Below the pieces are notes generated by a model, which was not told the origin of the DNA, did not search any database, and saw only the letters and a list, made by a program, of their open reading frames with translations. Both the position numbers and the translations under genes were made by a program. Positions 9,304 through 17,714 of a DNA stretch of 64,000 nucleotides are shown one piece after another. Origin of the DNA: Mesorhizobium huakuii (GTDB taxonomy: Bacteria > Pseudomonadota > Alphaproteobacteria > Rhizobiales > Rhizobiaceae); NCBI RefSeq assembly GCF_014189455.1, contig NZ_CP050296.1, positions 3,158,001 through 3,222,000 on the forward strand. Reading direction: 5' to 3'. Within the stretch, counting starts at the first letter, position 1; each line of letters begins with the position of its first letter.

Positions 9304-10053
9304 CTAGGCCTTCGCCTCCAGGGCAATCATCTGGTGGCGTTCTTCCTCGAAAAGCCTCTCCGTGCCGTAGGCCTTCAGGAACATGTCGACGCCCGATCTG
9401 ACGATGTGATCGATTTCTTCCTGGCTCGGAGCCTTGGTGCGGTAGGCGAAGATGCACTGGCGGAAAAGGCCGGCCAGGCACAGTTCGGTGAATTGATAGG
9501 CGGCAAGATCGACATCATCGATCTTGAGCATGCCGCGTTCGATGGCGGCATTGAGGAATTCCATGACCTTGTCATGGCCGCGTTTGGGGCCGCGTTCGTA
9601 AAACCGCGCGCCCATGTCGGGAATCCTGTCGGAAGCGCCGATCACCGTGCGCTGCGCCTGGATGACCCTGGCCGAGGTGATCTTCATCGACAGCACCTTG
9701 CCGAACTTCACCAGCGTCTGGCGCAGATCGTCGGCGCGGTCGAGCATGTCGTACATGTTCTTGAAGATGGTGCCGCGCTCTTCCTCGATCAGCGCTTCGA
9801 ACAACTCTTCCTTGTTGGCGAAATAGACATAGATCGTGCCCTTGGAGACGCCGGCCTCGCGCGTGATGTCGTTCATCGAGGCGGCTTCAAAGCCCTTCTC
9901 GATGAAGACACGGCGGGCGCCGTCGATGATCTGGCTGCGCTTGACCGGATCCTGCCCGGCCGCCGGGCGTCCACGCCGCAAACTGTCCAGCAGGTCGCAC
10001 TGTTCCTTGTCGAGACTGGCGGCGGCTTCGGCATTGGGTAAGGTTTCGGCCAT
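9304..10053 (-). CDS. TetR/AcrR-family repressor of the divergent efflux operon
   Basis: 249 residues. The N-terminal TetR helix-turn-helix covers about 38-85 (RSQIIDGARRVFIEKGF, MNDITREAGVSKGTIYVYFANKEELF), and an alpha-helical ligand domain follows. An N-terminal extension of about 35 residues precedes the HTH. It faces an HlyD-DHA2 pair across a 127-base gap that holds two copies of one palindrome, so local and self repression relieved by an efflux substrate is the likely mode. The ligand is unknown. Confidence 0.92.
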   Translation of the reverse strand: MAETLPNAEAAASLDKEQCDLLDSLRRGRPAAGQDPVKRSQIIDGARRVFIEKGFEAASMNDITREAGVSKGTIYVYFANKEELFEALIEEERGTIFKNMYDMLDRADDLRQTLVKFGKVLSMKITSARVIQAQRTVIGASDRIPDMGARFYERGPKRGHDKVMEFLNAAIERGMLKIDDVDLAAYQFTELCLAGLFRQCIFAYRTKAPSQEEIDHIVRSGVDMFLKAYGTERLFEEERHQMIALEAKA

Positions 10054-10076
10054 AGGGTGACACCTCGAAAATAATT

Positions 10077-10156
10077 CGAACCAACCGGTTCGATTGCCTC
10101 TTGATATGGCCCTCTTTTCACGCTATGTCAACGGCCAGATCGAACCGAACGGTTCA
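10077..10156. promoter_or_regulatory. Twin TetR operators between the repressor and efflux genes
   Basis: Two 16-base palindromes of the same type: CGAACCAACCGGTTCG at 10077-10092 and CGAACCGAACGGTTCA at 10141-10156. Each carries CGAACC arms (one mismatch in the second) around four bases. One lies just upstream of each divergent gene. They are 64 bases apart, close to six helical turns. Confidence 0.78.
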
Positions 10157-10180
10157 GTATCATTACTTTAGAGAGTTGTC

Positions 10181-11368
10181 ATGTCCTCGAACGCGCCCAC
10201 CACTGCCGAAGTCCGCCCTTTCCCCAATGCCAAGGTCGCTCCGGCGACGGAAGCACCGGAAATTCCCGTCCTGCCGGTGGCATCGCCGCCTGCAGCCGAA
10301 GCTCCGGCCAGGAAGAAGCGCTCGGTGCGCTCGTTCCTGCTGCCGATCATCGGCCTTGCCCTGCTGAGCGGCGGCGCCTGGTACGGCTACGACTACTGGA
10401 CCACCGGCCGTTTCATGATCTCGACCGACGACGCCTATGTCCAGGCCGACATGGCGTTCGTTTCGCCCAAGATCTCCGGCTATGTCGACCAGGTCAAGGT
10501 CAGCGAGAACCAGCTGGTCAAGGCTGGCGACCCGCTGCTGACGATCGATGACGGCGACTACAAGATCGCTGTCGCCCAGGCCGAAGCGCAGATCGCCACG
10601 CTGGCCAAGACGCTCGACCGCATCGATGCGCAGACCAAGGCCGCGCAGGCTTCCCTGCAGCAGGCCCAGGCGCAGAAGGTCGCCGACCAGGCCGCCGCCG
10701 ACAATGCCGCCCGCGCCCAGCAGCGCGCCGCGCAACTGGTCAAGACGCATGTCGGCACGCAGGCGCAACTGGACGACGCCCAGACCGCGCTCGACCAGGC
10801 CAATGCCGCGCTGGTCGGAGCCGACGCCCAGATCGCCGCTGCCCAGGCCAATATCGGCGTGTTCGAGGCGCAGCGCGCCGAGTCGGCGAGCACGCTCGCC
10901 TCCCTGCAGCTCAGCCACGACAAGGCCGCGCGCGACCTGTCCTTCACCGTGCTCAAGGCGCCTTATGACGGCGTCGTCGGCAACCGCTCGGTCGAGCAGG
11001 GCGACCTCGTCAGCCCCGGCCAGAAGCTCGCCGTCGTCGTGCCGTTGGACAAGCTCTACATCGTCGCCAACTTCAAGGAGACGCAGCTTGCCCGGCTGGT
11101 TCCCGGCGAAAAGGTCAACATCTCGGTCGACGCCATCGACGGCCATCCCATCCAGGGCACCGTCTCGTCGCTCGCCCCGGCCTCGGGCGCGGTCTTCTCG
11201 CTGCTGCCGCCAGAAAATGCCACCGGCAACTTCACCAAGGTGGTGCAGCGCGTTCCGGTCCGTATCGACGTCCCGGCCGATGCCCTGAAGACCGGCAAGC
11301 TGCGTGCTGGCTTGAGTGTTGTCGTCAACGTTGACAGCCGCACCGCACCTGCCGCCACGACCAACTAA
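10181..11368 (+). CDS. HlyD/EmrA-type membrane fusion protein
   Basis: 395 residues. A cytoplasmic Pro/Ala-rich tail (about 1-45) is followed by a membrane anchor (FLLPIIGLALLSGGAWYGY), a lipoyl half-domain (STDDAYVQADMAFVSPKISGYV), a long Ala/Gln-rich coiled coil (about 120-245), the second lipoyl half (TVLKAPYDGVVGNRSVEQGDLV) and a beta-barrel. It should link the next-door DHA2 transporter to an outer-membrane factor. The gene starts 25 bases after a TetR operator and is followed by the transporter gene 73 bases downstream. Confidence 0.95.
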   Translation: MSSNAPTTAEVRPFPNAKVAPATEAPEIPVLPVASPPAAEAPARKKRSVRSFLLPIIGLALLSGGAWYGYDYWTTGRFMISTDDAYVQADMAFVSPKISGYVDQVKVSENQLVKAGDPLLTIDDGDYKIAVAQAEAQIATLAKTLDRIDAQTKAAQASLQQAQAQKVADQAAADNAARAQQRAAQLVKTHVGTQAQLDDAQTALDQANAALVGADAQIAAAQANIGVFEAQRAESASTLASLQLSHDKAARDLSFTVLKAPYDGVVGNRSVEQGDLVSPGQKLAVVVPLDKLYIVANFKETQLARLVPGEKVNISVDAIDGHPIQGTVSSLAPASGAVFSLLPPENATGNFTKVVQRVPVRIDVPADALKTGKLRAGLSVVVNVDSRTAPAATTN

Positions 11369-11441
11369 GCGCTTTTCGGAGGGCGGCTCGGTGGCTGATT
11401 AAGCACTGAGCCGCCCGGCCTGCCTCAAGGAGGCCCACGCA

Positions 11442-13037
11442 ATGGCAACCGCAACCATCACCGCAGGAGCGCCGCCGGCACGGCCGGCAGTTCCTGAAAC
11501 CATCTCCACACGCCGTGTCATTGCCTTCCTGGCGATGGTCTTCGGCATGTTCATGGCGATCCTGGACATCCAGATCGTCTCGGCCTCGCTGGCCGAGATC
11601 CAGGCGGGCCTCAGCGCCAGCTCCGATGAAATTCCGTGGGTGCAGACGGCCTATCTGATCGCCGAAGTGGTGATGATCCCGCTGTCGGGCTTCCTCAGCC
11701 GCATGCTGTCGACGCGCGTGCTGTTCACCATCGCCGCCGCCGGCTTCACCGCGGCCAGCGCCCTTGCCGCGACCGCCACCAACATCGACCAGATGATCGT
11801 CTACCGCGCCGTGCAAGGCTTCATCGGCGGCGGCATGATCCCGAGCGTCTTTGCCGCGGCCTTCACCATCTTCCCACCCTCGAAGCGCGCCATCGTCTCG
11901 CCGATGATCGGCCTGGTGGCGACGCTGGCGCCGACCATCGGCCCGACCGTCGGCGGCTACATCAGCCACGCCTTTTCATGGCACTGGCTGTTCCTGGTCA
12001 ATGTCGTGCCCGGCATCCTGGTGGCGACCGCCGCCTGGTCGCTGATCGATTTCGACAAGCCCAATCTCAAGCTGTTCAACAAGTTCGACTGGTGGGGCCT
12101 TGCCGGCATGGCGGCCTTCCTCGGCTGCATGGAATATGTGCTGGAAGAGGGTCCGAACAATGACTGGCTGCAGGACCAGGGAGTGTTCATCTGTGCCATC
12201 GTCATGACCGTCGGCGCGGTGATCTTCTTCTGGCGCGTCTTCACCGCCGAGGAGCCGATCGTCGACCTGCGGGCCTTCAGCAACATCAACTTCGCCTTCG
12301 GTTCGCTGTTTTCCTTCGTCATCGGCATCGGCCTCTATGGCCTGACCTATCTCTATCCGGTCTTCCTCGGCCGCATCCGTGGCTACGATTCGATGATGAT
12401 CGGCGAAGCGCTGTTCGTCAGCGGCCTGGCCATGTTCATCACCGCGCCGATCTCCGGCATCCTGTCGAGCAAGATGGATTTGCGGCTGATGATGATGATC
12501 GGCTTCTTCGGCTTCGCCACCGGCACCTGGTGGATGACGCATCTGACCGCCGACTGGGATTTCTATGAGCTGCTCATCCCGCAGATCCTGCGCGGCTGTT
12601 CGATGATGCTGTGCATGGTGCCGATCAACAACATCGCGCTCGGCACCTTGCCGCCCGACCGGTTGAAGAACGCGTCCGGCCTGTTCAACCTCACCCGCAA
12701 CCTCGGCGGTGCCGTCGGCCTTGCCCTCATCAACACTGTGCTGATCGACCGCAACGCCTTCCACTATGCAAGGCTCGCCGAGCATGTGCAGTGGGGCAGT
12801 GCGGCCGCGCAGACCAAGCTGCAGAACATGACGCTCAATTTCGAGCAGGTCACGGGCCTCGATGCCACCAGTGCCGCGATCTCCAAACTGTCGGGCATGG
12901 TCCAGCAGCAGGCGGCGCTGCTGTCCTTCATGGACGTGTTCTACATGCTGACGGTGCTGTTCGCGACGCTCGGCCTGTTCACCATGCTGATCAACAAGCC
13001 GGCCGCACCTGGTGGCGGAGGCGGCGGCGGGCACTGA
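11442..13037 (+). CDS. DHA2-family (EmrB-type) MFS drug transporter
   Basis: 531 residues with about 14 membrane segments. DHA2 motifs include ILDIQIVSASLAEIQ in helix 1 and APTIGPTVGGYIS (motif C). It should export toxic organic molecules in exchange for protons, together with the HlyD-like adaptor encoded just upstream. The C-terminus ends in an odd run of seven glycines and a histidine. A bidirectional terminator follows. This pair is distinct from the one at 4.2-7.0 kb and has its own regulator. Confidence 0.95.
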   Translation: MATATITAGAPPARPAVPETISTRRVIAFLAMVFGMFMAILDIQIVSASLAEIQAGLSASSDEIPWVQTAYLIAEVVMIPLSGFLSRMLSTRVLFTIAAAGFTAASALAATATNIDQMIVYRAVQGFIGGGMIPSVFAAAFTIFPPSKRAIVSPMIGLVATLAPTIGPTVGGYISHAFSWHWLFLVNVVPGILVATAAWSLIDFDKPNLKLFNKFDWWGLAGMAAFLGCMEYVLEEGPNNDWLQDQGVFICAIVMTVGAVIFFWRVFTAEEPIVDLRAFSNINFAFGSLFSFVIGIGLYGLTYLYPVFLGRIRGYDSMMIGEALFVSGLAMFITAPISGILSSKMDLRLMMMIGFFGFATGTWWMTHLTADWDFYELLIPQILRGCSMMLCMVPINNIALGTLPPDRLKNASGLFNLTRNLGGAVGLALINTVLIDRNAFHYARLAEHVQWGSAAAQTKLQNMTLNFEQVTGLDATSAAISKLSGMVQQQAALLSFMDVFYMLTVLFATLGLFTMLINKPAAPGGGGGGGH

Positions 13038-13105
13038 CAGAAGAACCACACGCGGCGGTTTCGGGAAGCTCCTCCAGTCCACGCCCGAAAAGCTCTGACC
13101 GCACA

Positions 13106-13139
13106 AAAAAACTCCGGGCCGCAACGCCCGGAGTTTTTT
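13106..13139. terminator. Bidirectional terminator between the efflux gene and msrB
   Basis: Fourteen-base perfect arms (13106-13119 and 13126-13139), with six A at one end and six T at the other around a GC-rich core. It can stop the plus-strand efflux transcript and the minus-strand msrB transcript. Confidence 0.88.
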
Positions 13140-13154
13140 GCATTTATAGCTGGT

Positions 13155-13658
13155 TCAGGCCGCGGCGGGCTTGAAGTTCAGCGCCACGCCGTTGATGCAG
13201 TGGCGCAGGCCGGTCGGCGCCGGTCCGTCGTCGAAGACATGGCCGAGATGGCCGCCGCAGCGGCGGCAATGCACCTCGGTGCGCGTCATGCCAAGCGACC
13301 TGTCCTCGGTCTTGCCGATGCCGTTGGCGATCTCCTGCCAGAAGCTCGGCCAGCCGGTGCCGGAATCGAACTTCGTCTCCGAGGGATAGACCGGCAGGTC
13401 GCAGCCCGCGCAGGCAAAAATGCCCTTGCGGTGCTCGTTGAGCAGCGGGCTGGTGCCGGGATACTCCGTGCCTTGCTTGCGCAGCACGTCGAAGGCGGCC
13501 GGCGACAGGATGGCTTTCCACTCGTCGTCCGTCTTGGTGATCTCGAATTTCTCGGCGGCCTGTGCCACCTGCGGACTGCCCATGCGCAGCATGGTTGCCG
13601 CGGCCCCGACGACGCCGATGGCGGCGGCACCGCTCAAAAGAAAGTCGCGACGGTTCAT
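13155..13658 (-). CDS. msrB: Exported peptide-methionine (R)-S-oxide reductase
   Basis: 167 residues. A twin-arginine signal (MNRRDFLLSGAAAIG, about 1-34) precedes a full MsrB domain. Zinc-binding CxxC pairs are CAGC and CRRC, the fold motif is FDSGTGWPSFW, and the catalytic cysteine lies in RHCINGVALNF. It reduces methionine-R-sulfoxide in proteins; the Tat signal puts it in the periplasm, so it probably repairs envelope proteins after oxidative damage. No fused MsrA or electron-donor domain is seen. Confidence 0.95.
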   Translation of the reverse strand: MNRRDFLLSGAAAIGVVGAAATMLRMGSPQVAQAAEKFEITKTDDEWKAILSPAAFDVLRKQGTEYPGTSPLLNEHRKGIFACAGCDLPVYPSETKFDSGTGWPSFWQEIANGIGKTEDRSLGMTRTEVHCRRCGGHLGHVFDDGPAPTGLRHCINGVALNFKPAAA

Positions 13659-13741
13659 GACCAGTTCCTCCGGTTGTTCTTTTTGCCAAACTATACCGCC
13701 ACGCAGACGTCAAAAGCCAGTGACGGTGGTCCTCAACGACA

Positions 13742-13780
13742 CTCCGCGCCGGTCCACGGTAGACCGTGGGCGGCGCGGAG
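13742..13780 (-). terminator. Hairpin downstream of FAS1 copy B
   Basis: Nested perfect arms: CTCCGCGCCG at 13742-13751 with its complement at 13771-13780, and CCACGG at 13754-13759 with CCGTGG at 13764-13769. It lies about 100 bases after the stop of the minus-strand FAS1 gene. No T run is present, so it may be an mRNA 3' stabiliser rather than a true terminator. The rest of 13659-13883 holds nothing recognisable. Confidence 0.45.
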
Positions 13781-13883
13781 CACGCGTGTCGTCTGCAGGT
13801 CGCGGGAGCGAGATCATGCAACCGACCGAGGGCTCTTGCTGCAGGTTCGTCGCTGCAAGCCCTTTGTTACATTCCAGGGCCGA

Positions 13884-14441
13884 TCACATCTTCGGGAGCA
13901 AAACCTTGTCGATGACGTGGATGACGCCGTTGGACTGCTCGACATCGGCGATCGTCACATTGGCGACGTTTCCGTTCTCGTCGGTGACGGTGACCTTGCC
14001 GCCCTCGGCCTTCAGCGACAGCTCGCAGCCGCCGACCGTCTTGACCTTGTGCGTGCCGCCGTCAGCCTTGGCCATCGAGGCGACATCAGCCGCCATCGCC
14101 TTGGCGCCGATGACATGGCAGGCCAGGATCTTGGTGAGCTTGTCCTTGTTCTCAGGCTTGAGCAGCGTGTCGACCGTGCCGGCCGGCAGCGCGGCGAAGG
14201 CCTCGTTGGTCGGCGCGAAAACGGTGAACGGGCCGGCGCCCTGTAGGGTCTCGACCAGGCCGGCCGCCTTGACGGCGGCGACCAGCGTCGTGTGGTCCTT
14301 CGAATTGACGGCGTTCTCGACGATGTTCTTCTGGGCATACATGGCGGCGCCGCCGACCATCGGGTCTTCGGCATAGGCAGCGGTGGCAAGCGCGGAAACG
14401 GCGATCGTACCGGCGAGCAAAAGGGTGGCGATTCTACGCAT
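13884..14441 (-). CDS. Secreted FAS1 (fasciclin) domain protein, copy B
   Basis: 185 residues. A signal peptide (IATLLLAGTIAVSALATAAYA, about 1-24) precedes a single FAS1 domain. The block from IVENAVNSKDHTTLVAAVKAAGLV to LKPENKDKLTK is almost identical to copy A at 3440-4000, also at DNA level. The second half differs more and has two cysteines (LACHV, GGCEL) that copy A lacks. The ATG at 14441 follows GAGGAG. It lies 225 bases downstream of, and on the same strand as, the SigK/RskA-like pair; known FAS1 proteins of mycobacteria are under SigK/RskA control. Confidence 0.92.
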   Translation of the reverse strand: MRRIATLLLAGTIAVSALATAAYAEDPMVGGAAMYAQKNIVENAVNSKDHTTLVAAVKAAGLVETLQGAGPFTVFAPTNEAFAALPAGTVDTLLKPENKDKLTKILACHVIGAKAMAADVASMAKADGGTHKVKTVGGCELSLKAEGGKVTVTDENGNVANVTIADVEQSNGVIHVIDKVLLPKM

Positions 14442-14666
14442 GATGTTCAAACTCCTCGGGTTTCTCTTCCCATCTTTGGGGACGCGAGGAGATACGGAAC
14501 ACAAATGCGGGAGTTTCAGACTATTTTTGGATTTTTATTTTATTCGTCCGGGCGAAGAGATTTATCCGGCGTAACGGTTTGCCGGCTCACGCGGTTATTT
14601 AGACATGGGTGACATAAGATAGATTTGGATTATTCTGGCGACGGATTCGCGGTGAGGAGAATCCGA

Positions 14667-15401
14667 TCAGATGCCCTTCAGATCGCCCGCGGCAACCACC
14701 GGCCCGGTCGGCTGTCCGGTCGGCGAACCGCCTGAAGGCTCCAGGCTGACAGCCAGCACCGCGCCCTGCGCCAGCTTCTGCTGCGTGGCGGGCGAGACCC
14801 CGATATGCGCGGTCGCGCCGGCCGGGATGACGCCCATCGAGACCGGCGCGTTCTTGCCCTCGATCATCCAAAGTTCGAAGTCCTTGCCGGAAGCGAGCGT
14901 GCCGGAAACGTGTGAAAGGCTGACCTCATGCCGCTCGGAATCATAGACGGCGAGATATTTTACGTCGCTGCCGTCGGCGGCCAGCGAGGCGACAAGCCGC
15001 GCCTGCGGCTGTTCGGCCGGCCGATTGACATAGGGCACGACGACATAGAGAGCCAGGGCAGCAACAGCCGCGACGGCAAGGCCGCGCCAGAAGGCGAGGC
15101 TGGACCACAGGCCGGCGCTTGGTGCGGCAGAGGTTTGAGCCGTGCTCGAAAACAGGCGGCGGTCGATCGCCACCTTCACCGAAGGCGGCGGCTCGACCTC
15201 CGCATAGGCAACGGCCAGCGGCGAGAGGTGCACTTCCCAGCCATCGACGAGCCGCGCGAAATCGGTCTCGGTGTCGATGCGCCTGGATGCGATCTGCCGC
15301 TCTTCCACCGGCAGAACGCCGAGAACGTATTCGGCGGCGAACAGGTCGTCGCCTCCACGTTCCGGTCCATTGTCCTCTGCCAGTGTCATCTTTCCAGACA
15401 T
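14667..15401 (-). CDS. Anti-sigma factor of the RskA type
   Basis: 244 residues. An N-terminal sigma-binding region (AAEYVLGVLPVEERQIASRRI) is followed by one membrane helix (about 100-118, LAFWRGLAVAAVAALALYVVVPY) and an extracytoplasmic anti-sigma-K domain (FELWMIEGKNAPVSMGVIP, LAVSLEPSGGSPTGQPTGPV). It should hold the partner ECF factor at the membrane until a signal triggers proteolysis. It starts either at ATG 15401 (16-base overlap with the sigma gene) or at ATG 15389 (ATGA overlap). Confidence 0.92.
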   Translation of the reverse strand: MSGKMTLAEDNGPERGGDDLFAAEYVLGVLPVEERQIASRRIDTETDFARLVDGWEVHLSPLAVAYAEVEPPPSVKVAIDRRLFSSTAQTSAAPSAGLWSSLAFWRGLAVAAVAALALYVVVPYVNRPAEQPQARLVASLAADGSDVKYLAVYDSERHEVSLSHVSGTLASGKDFELWMIEGKNAPVSMGVIPAGATAHIGVSPATQQKLAQGAVLAVSLEPSGGSPTGQPTGPVVAAGDLKGI

Positions 15402-15934
15402 TCTCTAAGTTTCATCAGGCTGCGGCGCAGCCAGGTACGCATCGTGTTCAGCGGCACGCCGTGGCGCTCCGCCAGCTCGGCATAACTTTCGCCCTTGAGA
15501 TAAGCGCCCCGGACGGCCGCCGCCCGGTCCTTCTCCAGCTCTTCGAGACAATGATGGATGCGCTCGGATTCGTCGCCCGCCACCACCATCGCTTCAGGTC
15601 CCGGTGCCGGATCGGCCACGTCGAGTGCGGCATCGATATCGGCGGCAGGTTTGCGCCGCGCCCTGACGCGATCGATCGCGTGGTTGCGTGCGATTGCCAC
15701 CAGCCAGGAGATCGGGCTCAGATCGGAGACAGCAAAACGATCCGCCTTCGTCCATATCTTGACGAAGACTTCCTGCAGCGCTTCTTCAGCATCTCCCCGG
15801 TCGTTCAATACACGAAGGCATACGCCGAAAAGTTTCGCGCTGGTCTGCCGGTAGAGCAGATCGAACGCTGCCCGATCCTTCATCGAAGTCCGGACAATCA
15901 GCTTGGTGATGTCCTGCGGCGTCATGCGGGTCAA
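15386..15934 (-). CDS. ECF sigma factor, SigK-like
   Basis: 182 residues with region 2 (AAFDLLYRQTSAKLFGVCLRVLNDRGDAEEALQEVFVKIW) and region 4 (YLKGESYAELAERHGVPLNTMRTWLRRSLMKLRE), and no region 1 or 3. It directs RNA polymerase to a small stress regulon when released by the overlapping anti-sigma gene. ATG at 15934 or 15925 are both possible. The targets probably include the FAS1 gene downstream, and perhaps copy A and msrB; no promoter consensus could be fixed by eye. Confidence 0.92.
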   Translation of the reverse strand: MTRMTPQDITKLIVRTSMKDRAAFDLLYRQTSAKLFGVCLRVLNDRGDAEEALQEVFVKIWTKADRFAVSDLSPISWLVAIARNHAIDRVRARRKPAADIDAALDVADPAPGPEAMVVAGDESERIHHCLEELEKDRAAAVRGAYLKGESYAELAERHGVPLNTMRTWLRRSLMKLRECLER

Positions 15935-16064
15935 ATTAGGCGATTACGCTGTATTTGCAACGCTGGAAATATTCCATGCACCTAAAGTTCCGGCCTCAGG
16001 CCGCAGGCTTCGATTGCCAAGGGAATCGCCGCTGGCTAGCTTGGCCGGAGTGGGGGAGCGCGCC

Positions 16065-17563
16065 ATGTCGGTCGAACGGATCCTGTGGGAACAAGACGCA
16101 ACCGGCCTCGCCGGGCTGGTGCGCAAGGGCGAGGTCTCGCCTGTCGAATTGACCGAAGCGGCGATCGCGCGCGCCGAGGCCACAAGGCCCGAAATAAACG
16201 CCACGGCCGAGCCGCTCTATGAGGCTGCGCGTGCGCGGGCGAAGACGATCGACCGCTCGCTGCCGCTGGCCGGCGTGCCCTTTGCCATCAAGGACCTCGG
16301 CATCGCCATCAAGGGCGTGCCGTCGCATGGCGGCAGCCGCATTCCGGCCTTAGTGCCCGATGTCAATTCGGTGATGACCGAGCGCTACCTCGCCGCCGGG
16401 CTGATCCCGATCGTCACTTCGACATCGCCGGAACACGGGCTGCGGCTGATGACCGAATCCAAGGCCTTCGGCATCACCCGCAATCCTTGGAACACCGGCC
16501 ACACCAGCGGCGGCTCGTCGGGGGGTCGGCGGCACTGGTCGCCGCCGGCGTGGTGCCGGTGGCGCATGCCTCGGATGGCGGCGGCTCCATCCGCGTGCCT
16601 TCCGCCTGCACGGGCCTGGTCGGCCTCAAGACCTCGCGCGGCCGTATCCCGCTGACGCCGCTGGTCAGCGAAAGCTGGTACGGCATGGTGGTCGACCATG
16701 CCGTCACCCGCTCGGTGCGCGATTGCGCGCTGCTGCTCGACCTCACCCACGGCCCTGACGCCTTGTCGCCCTATGCGGCCCTGCCGCCGAAGGGCACGTT
16801 CGCTGCTGCCGCCGCGCGCGATCCCGACAAGCTTAGGCTCGCCGCCTACCGCAAGTCGCCGCTTGGCCTGCCGATCTCGGCTGAAACAATGAAAGCGCTG
16901 GACACGGCGGTGGCGCTTGCGCGTGAGGGCGGTCACACCGTCGAGGACATCGACCTGCCCTTCATCGGCCGCGATTTCATGGCCGACTTCTGCAGGACGG
17001 TTGCTTCCGCCGTTGCCGGCACGCTGCGGGCGGAAGCGCTGCGCGTCGGCCGTTCCGTTACTGGCGACGTCGAGCGCGCCACGCGGGTGCTCGGCAGACT
17101 GGGTGAAATGCTCTCGGCCGGCGAGATCTATGCCAGCCTGCAGCGGCTGCATGCCGTCTCGCGGCGGATGATCGAAGAGACCGCGCAGTATGATGCGGTG
17201 CTGATGCCCATCATTGCACACCCGCCGCTCGCCTGCGGTGCCATGGACCCGAAAGGCGCCGATGAGCTGATCGAAAACCTGCTCGACAAGCTTCATCTCA
17301 CGCCTTTGCTGAAGCTGAAGCCGCTGTTCGGCCAGCTGATGGACAAGAGCCTTCTGTTCACCCATTGGCCGGCGATCCACAATGTCAGTGGCCAGCCGTC
17401 GATCGCGATGCCCGTCTATGTCACCGACGCCGGCCTGCCGCTCGGCATCCAGGCCGCCGGCCGCCCGGGCGACGAGGAGACGCTTTTGTCTTTCGCCGCG
17501 CAGATGGAGAAGCTTTCGGGCTGGCTCGGCCGCAGGGCGCCGCTGATGGTGCCTTCGCGATGA
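16065..17563 (+). pseudogene. Amidase-signature enzyme, frameshifted within the signature
   Basis: The reading frame from ATG 16065 codes for an amidase N-terminus with the catalytic lysine region (GVPFAIKDLG) up to SGGSSGG, then goes out of frame. A second frame continues without gap (SAALVAAGVVPVAHASDGGGSIRVPSACTGLVGLK) to the stop at 17563. Together they make about 498 residues, normal for the family, with the Ser-cisSer-Lys triad otherwise complete. The shift coincides with six G at 16520-16525; seven would restore it. The frame is well kept on both sides, so a sequence error is as likely as true inactivation. Such enzymes hydrolyse amides; the substrate is unknown. Confidence 0.85.
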
Positions 17564-17714
17564 CGACGTCGTGAGACGTTCGAATATGACAGCAATGCCA
17601 TTTGCGGCCCGGGCCAATTCCCGCTAAGACGCCGCCGTCCTTTCCAAGTGCATGTCGCCCAAAAGTGCCCAGCGGTTCTGGGACAATGACATGCACAAAT
17701 CAAAAGCGGGAACC

